From Serratia sp. M24T3 (lineage in GTDB: Bacteria > Pseudomonadota > Gammaproteobacteria > Enterobacterales > Enterobacteriaceae), in NCBI RefSeq assembly GCF_000257645.1, contig NZ_AJHJ01000027.1:1-63011 (forward strand): a stretch of 63,011 nucleotides of DNA. Reading direction: 5' to 3'. The notes under the pieces are model-generated. The model made no database searches and was not told the DNA's origin. It was given only the letters and a program-made list of their open reading frames with translations. Shown here piece by piece: positions 1-8,047 of this stretch. Both the position numbers and the translations under genes were made by a program. Numbering within the stretch: position 1 is the first letter of the stretch; every line of letters begins with the position of its first letter.

Positions 1-92
1 GTAATGAGGAGCATACGTGGGTATGTGACGAGATTGCGCGAAGGCGGCCAACGCAGCAGCAGTGTAAAAGCATCGTTTCTAGCACCAAGATT
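1..92 (+). other. 23S-5S intergenic spacer of an rRNA operon
   Basis: This stretch directly precedes the 5S gene. It does not read as the conserved 3' end of 23S rRNA, so it is taken as transcribed spacer. The position (5S, tRNA-Asp, then the dkgB region) corresponds to rrnH of E. coli. Confidence 0.7.
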
Positions 93-212
93 TGCCTGGC
101 GGCAGTAGCGCGGTGGTCCCACCTGACCCCATGCCGAACTCAGAAGTGAAACGCCGTAGCGCCGATGGTAGTGTGGGGTCTCCCCATGCGAGAGTAGGGA
201 ACTGCCAGGCAT
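93..212 (+). rRNA. rrf: 5S ribosomal RNA
   Basis: This is a complete 120-nt 5S gene. It begins TGCCTGGCGGC and ends with the complementary GCCAGGCAT, and the conserved internal blocks (CCATGCCGAACTCAGAAGTG, GAGAGTAGGGAACTGCC) are present. It is the last rRNA gene of an operon whose 16S and 23S lie upstream of the window. A tRNA-Asp gene follows 228 nt downstream. Confidence 0.98.
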
Positions 213-338
213 CAAATTAGAAAGTGTACTGTGTAGTAGTAGAGCAGTTGCCTGCTCGAGAAGAGAGTAGGACTAAAAGCAACGCTTTTAGCACGTTGCT
301 TGCAACGGCCCGAAGGGTGTATGACGGAGTCATGCATA

Positions 339-359
339 AACTGCCAGGCATCAAATTAG
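339..359 (+). repeat. Second copy of the 5S 3' end (vestigial 5S)
   Basis: The 21 bases here are an exact copy of positions 200-220, that is, the last 13 nt of 5S plus 8 nt of flank. No full second 5S gene lies between the two copies. Only a short 5S-like scrap (GAGAGTAGGA near 262) is visible. This looks like the remnant of a deleted tandem 5S gene. Confidence 0.6.
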
Positions 360-440
360 TCTTCAATTCCCCTGACAAGGAATATTAACGAAGACAAACT
401 GATAACAGACCGATTGTCTGTTGTGAGTGAAAGAACCGGT

Positions 441-517
441 GGAGCGGTAGTTCAGTTGGTTAGAATACCTGCCTGTCACGCAGGGGGTCGCGGGTTCGAG
501 CCCCGTCCGTTCCGCCA
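441..517 (+). tRNA. aspU: tRNA-Asp (GTC)
   Basis: The 77-nt gene has the GGAGCGG acceptor stem, a T-arm with GGTTCGAGCC, an encoded CCA, and anticodon GTC at 475-477. It is identical to the copy at 24941-25017. Its position after 5S matches aspU at the end of rrnH in E. coli. Confidence 0.98.
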
Positions 518-527
518 CTAATTGCAT

Positions 528-557
528 AACCCTGAGTCGAAAGGCTCAGGGTTTTTT
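528..557 (+). terminator. Rho-independent terminator after the rrn operon and tRNA-Asp
   Basis: A 9-bp stem (AACCCTGAG / CTCAGGGTT) is followed by six T residues, 11 nt after the tRNA. It ends the rRNA-tRNA transcript. Confidence 0.9.
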
Positions 558-914
558 GCATTCTAAATCTGAAAAATACGCGCGTTCATCCCCATTTCTT
601 CCTCTTTCGATAAGATTTTTGACGTTTTAATAAAATTTAAACTTAAAAACTTTATCCCTTAAGCCAATTTTATAAACATAATTAAAACATAATTCTTTAA
701 TTTTAATTACTTGAGAAATTAATCAAAAATTATACTTATTTTTAAGTTTATAGTTTATTAAATAATAGAGTATTGATATTTTCTTACCAAGATCCTGTTA
801 AGATCATATTTAATAAATCTCGGGTTAGGATTATTCGCAATTACGAGTGCAAGCAGATAAGAAATCTAATACAGTCTGAAGTTAGACACTTAAGATTCCA
901 AAGCCTGAGGTCAC
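558..914. promoter_or_regulatory. AT-rich leader upstream of the aryl polyene operon
   Basis: This 357-bp region carries no gene. Positions 600-800 are strikingly A+T rich with many A/T tracts, unlike the surrounding DNA. It must hold the promoter of the downstream operon, but I cannot assign one -10/-35 pair among the many TATAAT-like words. The composition is typical of DNA bound by H-NS (inference). I saw no ops/JUMPstart element. Confidence 0.5.
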
Positions 915-1631
915 ATGAATTACTCATTATCGGTACTTGACTGGCAGGCAATTGCACCGGGAGTCAGCACTTCAGAAGCCTGGCTGCGGTGGGCATTTTT
1001 ACCAGAAAAGAGTAGATTCTGTGGCGAAATAGAAAAGAGCCAGCGTATCCCAATGATGTCTTCGCGCAGAATGAGCCTGGTTAGCCGCCTGGCGGTAGAC
1101 ACCTCATTAGCATTGCTGGAAAGGCATCAAATAGACAGGGCCGTGTTTACCAGTCGTCACGGCGAGCTTGAAAGAACCTATAAAATTCTTCAGACGCTAG
1201 CCCAGGAACAACAGGTTTCACCCACAGATTTTTCTATGTCAGTCCACAATACCGCTGCCGGTTGGGTGACTATTACTGCTAAAAATACCTTGCCGGTCAC
1301 CTCATTAGCTGCCGGAAAAGACAGTTTCCAGCAGGGTATGATTGAAGCGCGGGCCATGCTATCTGTAAAAGAGGTAAATAAAGTCCTATTAGTGGATTTC
1401 GATGGCATCGTTCCCAAACCTTATGATTATATGAGCAGTACTAGCTATTCGCCTTACTGTATTGCGCTGGTATTGTCTCTGGGCGAGCAATTTAGTTGCC
1501 AGCGTATCGCTGAAACTCAGGTTGATGATTTGCCGCAGAGCTTAAGTTTTATAAGACATTACCTGCAAAACGACAGCGCATTTTGCATTAGTGCGGGATC
1601 CGGTCAGTGGCTGTGGAACCGCAAGGATTAA
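915..1631 (+). CDS. apeC: Aryl polyene chain-length factor (KS-like, ApeC)
   Basis: This 238-aa beta-ketoacyl-synthase-like protein is much shorter than a full ketosynthase. In the region aligned with the ketosynthase nucleophile it reads SLAAGKDSFQQG, so the active-site Cys is replaced by Ala. That is the mark of a chain-length factor. In the Xenorhabdus aryl polyene system ApeC pairs with the ketosynthase ApeO to build the polyene (known for the family). The partner ketosynthase here is at 10918. It is the first gene of the operon, starts after GCCTGAGGTCAC, and its stop lies 17 nt before the start chosen for the next gene. No methyltransferase (apeB) or apeA-like gene precedes it. Confidence 0.8.
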   Translation: MNYSLSVLDWQAIAPGVSTSEAWLRWAFLPEKSRFCGEIEKSQRIPMMSSRRMSLVSRLAVDTSLALLERHQIDRAVFTSRHGELERTYKILQTLAQEQQVSPTDFSMSVHNTAAGWVTITAKNTLPVTSLAAGKDSFQQGMIEARAMLSVKEVNKVLLVDFDGIVPKPYDYMSSTSYSPYCIALVLSLGEQFSCQRIAETQVDDLPQSLSFIRHYLQNDSAFCISAGSGQWLWNRKD

Positions 1632-1648
1632 ATACCGGAAAAAATGAC

Positions 1649-2431
1649 ATGAAACGAGCCAGCCTGATAAACCGCCTGTGGCGCTGGTTAGCAACCGGGA
1701 TATTTTTTGTATTTTTCGGAATTGGCGGATTAGTCCTTTCTATCATCTGGTTTACCCTGTTGCGGTTGTTTATAAAAGATCCACAAAAGCTTAATTTGAT
1801 GACTTTAAACAGTATAAAAAAGAGTTTTCAGCTGCTTCTTAACTCACTACGTCTAGCCGGTGTAATGAATTATCGTATTGTCGGCGCAGATCTTTTTAAG
1901 CAAGATAAAGGTTGTCTGATAGTCGCTAACCATCCTAGCCTGCTGGATTATGTTTTACTGGCATCCTGCATGCCGCGTTGTGACTGTATCGTCAAACAGG
2001 CGTTGCTGAGAAATCCTTTTGTCAGTGGCGTCATTAAGTCAGCCGGGTATCTGATTAACTCAGGATCTGAAGACTTGCTGAATGCCTGTAAGGAGAGACT
2101 GCAAGCAGGTGGTACGATTCTTATTTTTCCAGAAGGGACACGAACAATTCCTGGAGAAGCGCCTGTTTTACAACGAGGTGCAGCCAATATTGCGCTTAGG
2201 GCTGGATGTGAGATTCGTATAGTTTCTATTTCCTGTGAACCACCCATGCTAACCAAACGGGGCCGATGGTACAATGTTCCGCCGGTTAAACCCCAGTTTG
2301 TAATTACAGTTAAAAGCAAAGTAATACCCCAGGATTTTATACAAGCCCGTGACGCTTCGTTGGCTTTGGCAGCAAGACGATTGACTCAACATCTGCGTTC
2401 TGAGTTAGTGTTGAAAAATAACGAGAAATAA
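1649..2431 (+). CDS. apeD: Lysophospholipid-type acyltransferase (ApeD)
   Basis: This 260-aa membrane-anchored 1-acylglycerol-phosphate-type acyltransferase has one strong N-terminal transmembrane segment (about residues 14-41). The HX4D motif follows (H95 to D100, NHPSLLD), then FPEGTR at 160-165. It is thought to help attach the polyene to its lipid anchor in the inner membrane. An upstream in-frame ATG at 1607 would overlap apeC. The ATG at 1649 is preferred because it follows the apeC stop and begins with a basic residue-rich stretch before the membrane segment. The stop is 3 nt before the first ACP gene. Confidence 0.82.
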   Translation: MKRASLINRLWRWLATGIFFVFFGIGGLVLSIIWFTLLRLFIKDPQKLNLMTLNSIKKSFQLLLNSLRLAGVMNYRIVGADLFKQDKGCLIVANHPSLLDYVLLASCMPRCDCIVKQALLRNPFVSGVIKSAGYLINSGSEDLLNACKERLQAGGTILIFPEGTRTIPGEAPVLQRGAANIALRAGCEIRIVSISCEPPMLTKRGRWYNVPPVKPQFVITVKSKVIPQDFIQARDASLALAARRLTQHLRSELVLKNNEK

Positions 2432-2434
2432 GCA

Positions 2435-2692
2435 ATGGATCCACTAAGTAACGAAATCAAAATTCTGATCATCGATACCCTCAATCTTGAAGGGATGACG
2501 CCGGAAGAAATAGACACTGAAGCGGCGCTATTTGGCGATGGTTTAGGTCTGGATTCCATTGATGCTCTGGAATTAGGCCTTGCACTGAAAAATAAATATG
2601 GCGTTGTACTTTCGGCCGAAAGCGAAGAGATGCGCCAGCATTTTTATTCGGTTGCGACGCTCGCACGCTTTATCAATCAAAAATTAAAATAG
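2435..2692 (+). CDS. apeE: Acyl carrier protein 1 (ApeE)
   Basis: This small acidic 85-aa protein has the phosphopantetheine attachment motif LGLDSIDALEL, with S41 as the attachment serine. It is one of two carrier proteins on which the aryl polyene chain is held. The PPTase at the operon end (14532) is the obvious activating enzyme. It lies 3 nt after apeD and 35 nt before the second ACP. The two ACPs differ considerably, which fits separate roles (starter or chain loading against extension); which does what cannot be read from sequence. Confidence 0.9.
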   Translation: MDPLSNEIKILIIDTLNLEGMTPEEIDTEAALFGDGLGLDSIDALELGLALKNKYGVVLSAESEEMRQHFYSVATLARFINQKLK

Positions 2693-2727
2693 TATTTAAA
2701 CGAAACAAAATTTCCTGAGAAGGTTGT

Positions 2728-2982
2728 ATGCAGAAGCCAGAAATTTATCAACAAATTAGCGAACTTTTAGTCAAGTTATTCGAGCTTGATGCTGATGACA
2801 TCACGCCAGAATCGCGACTGTATGAAGACCTCGATTTAGACAGTATCGATGCTGTCGATTTGGTGGTGCACCTGCAAAAAATCACCGGCAAGAAAATCAA
2901 GCCTGAAATCTTTAAATCTGTGAAAACAGTTCAAGATGTCGTTGACGCCATTGACGTACTGATCAAAACCGAACAACAGTAA
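2728..2982 (+). CDS. apeF: Acyl carrier protein 2 (ApeF)
   Basis: This 84-aa carrier protein has the motif DLDLDSIDAVDLVV, with S39 as the predicted 4'-phosphopantetheine site. It is preceded by a clear ribosome binding site (GAGAAGG, 6-12 nt upstream of ATG). Together with ApeE it supplies the carrier function for the dissociated type II system. The next gene begins 7 nt later. Confidence 0.9.
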   Translation: MQKPEIYQQISELLVKLFELDADDITPESRLYEDLDLDSIDAVDLVVHLQKITGKKIKPEIFKSVKTVQDVVDAIDVLIKTEQQ

Positions 2983-2989
2983 TCAGACA

Positions 2990-3580
2990 ATGACTGAAGG
3001 TCGTTTAACTCCAAGTTCTCGCCTGTCAGCCTGTTTGCAAGTGATAACGGTAACCGTGGTCATTGCTTATCCGCTCGTGGTTTGGCTGGGTTTGAAAACT
3101 TGGGGGGAGAGCGTTCTTGCGCCAGTTCTAGTAATGATATTTATTCTCCGCTTGCTGACTTTTCGCGGGAAACTAACCCAGTTGACCACTTTGGGAAGGA
3201 CAGTAGCGATTACGGGCATTGCGCTTGGATCTGCCAGTTGGCTGCTGCATGAAACGCAAATGCTGCTCTATTATCCGGTAGTGGTGAATGCCCTGTTGCT
3301 ATTGTTATTTGGTTATTCGCTTTTTGTTTCGCCCCCAATCGTGGAGCGACTGGCCAGACTCTCTCAGCCTGATTTGCCGCCCCGAGGTGTTAAATATACG
3401 AGGCGAGTGACGCAAGTCTGGTGTGCTTTTTTCATCATTAATGGTTCCATAGCACTCTTTACCTGCCTTTTCGGGGATATAGCGGTTTGGACCTTATATA
3501 ATGGCGGTATCAGCTATCTGCTGATCGGTTTATTAATGGGTATTGAATGGACAGTCAGAAGATGGATCCAGCGTGTTTAA
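2990..3580 (+). CDS. apeG: Aryl polyene cluster integral membrane protein (COG4648 type, ApeG)
   Basis: This 196-aa protein is very hydrophobic, with about six predicted membrane segments (near residues 15-35, 36-52, 68-84, 88-108, 140-160, 166-188). There is no enzymatic motif. Proteins of this kind occur at this position in aryl polyene clusters and have no assigned function. It may organise the assembly enzymes at the inner membrane or move intermediates (inference). Its 3' end overlaps the next gene by 34 nt if the first ATG of that gene is used. Confidence 0.7.
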   Translation: MTEGRLTPSSRLSACLQVITVTVVIAYPLVVWLGLKTWGESVLAPVLVMIFILRLLTFRGKLTQLTTLGRTVAITGIALGSASWLLHETQMLLYYPVVVNALLLLLFGYSLFVSPPIVERLARLSQPDLPPRGVKYTRRVTQVWCAFFIINGSIALFTCLFGDIAVWTLYNGGISYLLIGLLMGIEWTVRRWIQRV

Positions 3581-4947
3581 TACTGCCGATGGAACAATGG
3601 CTGACTTCAATAGCCGATACCGACTCGCTAGTTGCCTGGAGTCGTACACAGCGCTGGCAGCAAAGTGACTTTCGTTTTGACGTGAGTCAGTTGGTTCAGC
3701 GCCTAAAGAACCTGCCACATAAACGCTGGGCACTGTGTTTTGATAACAGTTACCACTTTGCCGTGGCGATGCTGGCGACCCTTTATTGTGGCAAAATACC
3801 TGTGCTGCCGGGGCATCAGCGCCAATCGCTTTTGGAAGAGCAGCTGTCCGAGTTCGACGCACTGCTGACAGACTGTTCGCTAAGCCTGCCGTGCCCAACG
3901 TTGTTGCTCCCGATTACTTTTTCGGATGAAAATTCGTTTACTGAAAACGACAGTCTCATTCCATTGCCTGAATTTCCTGCTACGGCTTCGGTGGTGCTGT
4001 TTACCTCTGGCTCGACCGGCAAACCGCAAAAAATCACGAAAACGATAACCAGTTTGCAAACTGAAAGCCGCTGGCTTGCCCAGCGCTGGGGCCTGAGTCT
4101 GCGTAAGGGACGTTTGGCTGCAACCGTCTCGTCTCAGCATATGTATGGTCTCACTTTTCGTTTTATGCTGCCGTTAAGTCTGAGAGTGCCTTTTTTCGCA
4201 GAAAATCTGGAGGTCCACGAGCAGTTGATTGCCATGGCACAGCAGTTCCCTTTAACTGTCATCAGTAGTCCGGCCTTTTTACAACGACTTGACCCTCATC
4301 TCGAAAGGGTAAAATGCCAGCAGGTATTCTCAGCGGGAGGCCCTCTTTCTGTCGAAACCGCAGCGCACGTACAGAAGCTTTGCGGTACCTGTCCAGTTGA
4401 TATTTACGGCACTAGTGAAACAGGGATTCTTGCCAGTCGGCAGCAACGGTTATCTGAAACTCCGTGGAAATTATTCGATGGCGTCGAGCTGTTATTCGAA
4501 AATAATAGTCCTACTCGTGCAGTCTCGGAATTAATCCCACAGCCAGAAGGCATTCCGTTAAGTGATAATTTACGAATAGCTGATAATAACCGACAGTTTC
4601 ATTTGCTGGGTCGGCAGGATCGCATCGTCAAGATTGCCGAACAGCGACTCTCCCTTGATGAGATAGAGCAGCGATTATGTCAGCTTCCTACAGTAGCAAA
4701 GGCTTGTGTGCTGCAAATTGAGAAGAAAGGTCGGTCTTATGTTGCTGCCGTGATAGTGCTAAGCGCTTCAGGGGCTGAACTGCTAGGCAAAGAGTCGCAG
4801 GCTGCATTAACTCAGGGATTACGCCAATCTCTGCGAGGCTGGCTTGCTCCTGTTGCAATACCGCGATTTTGGCGTGTGATTCAATTTATCCCCATGAATT
4901 TACAAGGTAAAATAATTTACTCCGAACTGCGGGAACTGTTCTTATGA
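3547..4947 (+). CDS. apeH: Acyl-ACP/CoA synthetase, AMP-binding (ApeH)
   Basis: This adenylate-forming enzyme (466 aa) has the P-loop-like motif LFTSGSTGKPQKITK (151-165), the YGTSETG motif, and a C-terminal GRQDRIVKIAEQRLSLDEIE stretch that includes the family hinge and lysine region. It probably activates the aromatic starter acid, 4-hydroxybenzoate type in studied systems, and loads it on an ACP. The start overlaps apeG. In-frame ATGs at 3562 and 3589 are alternatives. Its stop overlaps the next start as ATGA. Confidence 0.82.
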   Translation: MDSQKMDPACLILPMEQWLTSIADTDSLVAWSRTQRWQQSDFRFDVSQLVQRLKNLPHKRWALCFDNSYHFAVAMLATLYCGKIPVLPGHQRQSLLEEQLSEFDALLTDCSLSLPCPTLLLPITFSDENSFTENDSLIPLPEFPATASVVLFTSGSTGKPQKITKTITSLQTESRWLAQRWGLSLRKGRLAATVSSQHMYGLTFRFMLPLSLRVPFFAENLEVHEQLIAMAQQFPLTVISSPAFLQRLDPHLERVKCQQVFSAGGPLSVETAAHVQKLCGTCPVDIYGTSETGILASRQQRLSETPWKLFDGVELLFENNSPTRAVSELIPQPEGIPLSDNLRIADNNRQFHLLGRQDRIVKIAEQRLSLDEIEQRLCQLPTVAKACVLQIEKKGRSYVAAVIVLSASGAELLGKESQAALTQGLRQSLRGWLAPVAIPRFWRVIQFIPMNLQGKIIYSELRELFL

Positions 4948-5285
4948 TGCTCCCAGTGGTATTGAGTAAACACTGTCTTGACCATAGCCTGATGCTTGAA
5001 CTGCAGCTGCCTGCCGATCTTTTCTGGTTTAAAGGACATTTTCCCGGACAACCCATTTTACCCGGAGTCAGTCAGCTCAACTGGGTGATGCATTTCGCCC
5101 GCCAGGATCTTGGCGTAATCAATAATTTTGCCGGATTTGACGTGATCAAGTTTCAGCGGCCGTTGTTGCCAGAGCAGAAAGTAACGCTATCGATAGAATG
5201 GCTTCAGGATAAAAATAAACTGATTTTCAGTTTCGATAGCGGTGAGCGGCAGGCCAGCAGCGGGAAGATTAACCTATGCCCCTGA
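4944..5285 (+). CDS. apeI: 3-hydroxyacyl-ACP dehydratase, hotdog fold (ApeI)
   Basis: This 113-aa FabA/FabZ-like hotdog protein has the motif FKGHFPGQPILPGVSQL with catalytic H32. In Xenorhabdus ApeI works as a heterodimer with ApeP; the ApeP gene here is at 12084. It removes water from each 3-hydroxyacyl intermediate to build the conjugated double bonds. ATGA overlap with apeH and a 10-nt overlap with the next gene show tight translational coupling. Confidence 0.88.
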   Translation: MMLPVVLSKHCLDHSLMLELQLPADLFWFKGHFPGQPILPGVSQLNWVMHFARQDLGVINNFAGFDVIKFQRPLLPEQKVTLSIEWLQDKNKLIFSFDSGERQASSGKINLCP

Positions 5286-7000
5286 AAGCGCCATTCCGCC
5301 CGTGTATTCTCATTCCTTGCTTTAACCACGGCGGCACGATGTCTGCGGTGTTAGCAAAAATTGAGCCTTTTAATTTGCCCTGTATCGTGGTCGACGATGG
5401 TAGCGACAGTAAAACGGCAACAGAACTCGACCGCCTGACCGCACAGTATCCATGGGTAACTCTACTGAGGATGGCGCAAAATCGTGGCAAAGGGGCGGCG
5501 GTAATGAGGGGCATCAGCGAAGCCGCCAGGATGGGCTTTAGTCATGCCTTGCAGGTAGATGCTGACGGTCAGCATCAGCTGAGCGATATCCCCAAACTTC
5601 TTAAACAGGCCGAGGAATTCCCCGAGTTTCTGATTTCTGGCAAGCCGCTTTATGATGACTCGGTGCCAAAATCACGTCTGTATGGGCGCTATGTCACTCA
5701 TTTTTGGGTTTGGATCGAAACTCTATCGTTTTCGTTGCAAGACAGTATGTGCGGATTTCGCGTTTATCCTCTGCAACCGGCGCTGGCCCTGATGCAGCAG
5801 CACACAATTGGCGAGCGAATGGATTTCGATACCGAAATTATGGTGCGATTGTATTGGCAAGGCACGCGCAGCCGCTTTATTCCCACTCAAGTGATTTATC
5901 CACCTGACGGCCTGTCGCATTTTGATGCGCTAAAAGACAATCTGCGCATTTCATGGATGCATACCCGGCTCTTTTTAGGCATGTTGCCACGGATCCCCAA
6001 ACTACTGCGATTGCGCAACAGCGCCAGCCGCGATCCTCACTGGTCTAAAACCCAGGAGCGTAAAGGGCTGTGGGGTATTCGCCTGATGATGAACGTTTAT
6101 CGCGTGCTGGGACGGCAGAGCTTTCAACTGCTGCTTTATCCAGTCATTGGCTATTTTTGGCTGTCCGGATCACGTCAGCGCCGTGCATCTAAAGATTACC
6201 TGCGGCGTTTATCTGATTTCGCTGCGACTCGCGGTGTCACGTTACCTTATCGATTAAGCAGTTTTCGGCATTTTATGCGTTTCGGCGAGGCGATGCTCAG
6301 TAAGCTGGCGACTTGGCGGGGTGACACGCTGCTCGGGCGCGATGCGATACTGGTCGATAATGGACGCTGTGAGGCGCAAATCGCGACCGGAAAAGGCACG
6401 CTGATTATTGCTTCCCATCTGGGTGATATTGAATCCTGCCGCGCGCTTGGCGAGTTGGACCAGAATGTGAAAGTGAATGCGCTCGTGTTTACTCAACACG
6501 CTGAAAGATTCAATCAGGTGATGAAAGAAATCAATCCGCAGGCTAACGTCAATCTTATCCAAGTGGCGAATATGGGGCCAGAAACCGCCATTCTGTTGCG
6601 TGAAAGATTAGACCGCGGTGAATGGGTGGCAATTGTCGGCGATCGTACGTCGGCGGGAGGTTATCAGCGTAGCGGGCAACAGCGGCTGATTTTTTCCGAT
6701 TTTCTTGGCTCTCCGGCGGCGTTTCCGCAAGGGCCTTTCATTCTGGCGGCAGCCTTGCGCGTGCCGGTATTTTTGATGTTTGGCATCATGCAGCAGAAAA
6801 AATTGAATATCTATTTTGAACCCTTTGCCGATCCGCTGCTGATCCCACGCGCGGCGCGGCAACAAAGTTTACAGGGTATTATCGACAGCTATGCCCGTCG
6901 CCTCGAGCATTACATCCTGCTCGCACCTCATGACTGGTTCAATTTTTACGATTTTTGGCAGCATCCCGAAGATGTGCCCGTTGATAGAGAGTCTGATTGA
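5276..7000 (+). CDS. apeJ: Glycosyltransferase family 2 / HtrB-type acyltransferase fusion (ApeJ)
   Basis: This 574-aa two-domain protein has a GT2 domain at residues 8-230, with IPCFNHG, VVDDGSD and the metal-binding DADG at 95-98. Residues 270-560 resemble lauroyl/myristoyl lipid A acyltransferases, with HLGDIE (H381 to E386, an HX4E motif), GDRTSAGG and FPQGPF. The fusion is usual in aryl polyene clusters. It is thought to place sugar and acyl groups on the lipid moiety that anchors the pigment to the outer membrane. In some enterobacterial clusters an ammonia-lyase-like gene follows; here the thioesterase follows after one base. Confidence 0.85.
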   Translation: MPLKAPFRPCILIPCFNHGGTMSAVLAKIEPFNLPCIVVDDGSDSKTATELDRLTAQYPWVTLLRMAQNRGKGAAVMRGISEAARMGFSHALQVDADGQHQLSDIPKLLKQAEEFPEFLISGKPLYDDSVPKSRLYGRYVTHFWVWIETLSFSLQDSMCGFRVYPLQPALALMQQHTIGERMDFDTEIMVRLYWQGTRSRFIPTQVIYPPDGLSHFDALKDNLRISWMHTRLFLGMLPRIPKLLRLRNSASRDPHWSKTQERKGLWGIRLMMNVYRVLGRQSFQLLLYPVIGYFWLSGSRQRRASKDYLRRLSDFAATRGVTLPYRLSSFRHFMRFGEAMLSKLATWRGDTLLGRDAILVDNGRCEAQIATGKGTLIIASHLGDIESCRALGELDQNVKVNALVFTQHAERFNQVMKEINPQANVNLIQVANMGPETAILLRERLDRGEWVAIVGDRTSAGGYQRSGQQRLIFSDFLGSPAAFPQGPFILAAALRVPVFLMFGIMQQKKLNIYFEPFADPLLIPRAARQQSLQGIIDSYARRLEHYILLAPHDWFNFYDFWQHPEDVPVDRESD

Positions 7001-7001
7001 A

Positions 7002-7445
7002 ATGGCCGAGAAAAAAGATCTGCGTTTATCCGCTCCTCGTTTCACTACACGCGTTGAGATAACCATCCCTTTTCACGATGTTGACCCCATGGGCGTCGTT
7101 TGGCACGGCAATTATTTTCGCTATTTCGAGGTTGCTCGCGAGGCGCTGCTTAAGCAGTTTGCTTACGGCTATCGCGAGATGGAAGCCTCAGGCTATGTCT
7201 GGCCGATTGTCGATACGCGCGTGAAGTACAGCGGGCCGGTCACCTTTGAGCAGCAGATTATTGTGCAGGCGGAAGTGACAGAGTTCGAAAACCGTTTGCG
7301 AATTGACTATCAGATTTTCGATTTACAAACCGGCAAACGCACCACCAGCGGCTACACGCTGCAAGTTGCAGTTCACATCGAAAGCAAAGAGATGTGTTTT
7401 GTTTCGCCGCCAGTTTTATTCGATAAAATGGGGATCAGTCAGTGA
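7002..7445 (+). CDS. apeK: Acyl-CoA/ACP thioesterase, 4-hydroxybenzoyl-CoA type (ApeK)
   Basis: This hotdog thioesterase (147 aa from the preferred start) has the motif VDPMGVVWHGNYFRYFE, with D28 at the catalytic position. It would release or edit ACP-bound intermediates. The long in-frame extension back to 6891 lies inside apeJ and has no homology to the family. ATG at 7002 lies 1 nt after the apeJ stop, with AGAG upstream, and matches the expected N-terminus. The TGA stop overlaps the next ATG (TGATG). Confidence 0.85.
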   Translation: MAEKKDLRLSAPRFTTRVEITIPFHDVDPMGVVWHGNYFRYFEVAREALLKQFAYGYREMEASGYVWPIVDTRVKYSGPVTFEQQIIVQAEVTEFENRLRIDYQIFDLQTGKRTTSGYTLQVAVHIESKEMCFVSPPVLFDKMGISQ

Positions 7446-8047
7446 TGCGTTTTCTATTAATAATTATCGCTTTAGTTAGCTTAAGCGCACAGGCCGTGAC
7501 TCTCGACCAGCTTCAGCAGCGCTTTAGTCAACAACCGGTGCTGCGCGCTGAATTTAGCCAGCAGCGCAGCGTCAGCGGAATGGATCAGAAGCTCAATTCA
7601 AGCGGAAATTTGCTGATTTCACGCAGCGATGGTCTCTGGTGGCAGCAACAAAAACCCTTTCCGCTGAGCCTGTTACTGACAGACAGTAAAATGGTGCAAA
7701 CTATGGCTGGTCAGGCGCCGCAGGTAGTGACAGCGCAAAATAACCCGCAAATGTTCCAGTTTAACTCGCTGCTAACGGCGCTTTTTCATGCCGATCATCG
7801 GGCGTTAGAGCAAAACTTTACCCTGAATTTCAGCGATCTTGGGCAGGGCAACTGGAGGCTGGTGCTTGAACCTAAAACCTCACCTTTAAACCGTCTATTC
7901 AAAACGATCACTTTAGAGGGCCAAAATTATCTGAATAATATCGATATCAATGACATGCAGGGCGACAGCACGAAAATTCGCTTCTTTAATCAAAGTACCG
8001 AGCCTAAGACTTTAACTGATGCCGAGAAGCAGCATTTTTCTTCCTGA
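7445..8047 (+). CDS. apeL: LolA-like outer-membrane carrier (ApeL)
   Basis: This 200-aa exported protein has a signal peptide (MRFLLIIIALVSLSAQA, cleavage after AQA about residue 17). The body resembles the periplasmic lipoprotein carrier LolA. It probably shuttles the lipid-linked aryl polyene through the periplasm to the outer membrane, working with the exporter ApeM and lipoprotein ApeN. A GTG at 7442 is in frame; the ATG at 7445 overlaps the apeK stop as TGATG and is preferred. The 3' end overlaps apeM by 29 nt. Confidence 0.82.
   Translation: MRFLLIIIALVSLSAQAVTLDQLQQRFSQQPVLRAEFSQQRSVSGMDQKLNSSGNLLISRSDGLWWQQQKPFPLSLLLTDSKMVQTMAGQAPQVVTAQNNPQMFQFNSLLTALFHADHRALEQNFTLNFSDLGQGNWRLVLEPKTSPLNRLFKTITLEGQNYLNNIDINDMQGDSTKIRFFNQSTEPKTLTDAEKQHFSS

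Noticed and set aside
441-517. tRNA-Asp as attachment site of an integrative element
   Set aside because: No integrase gene, no partial tRNA repeat and no phage or conjugation gene is found in the window.
915-1631. apeC as a truncated or broken ketosynthase
   Set aside because: Chain-length factors of aryl polyene clusters are of this short length and lack the Cys by nature.
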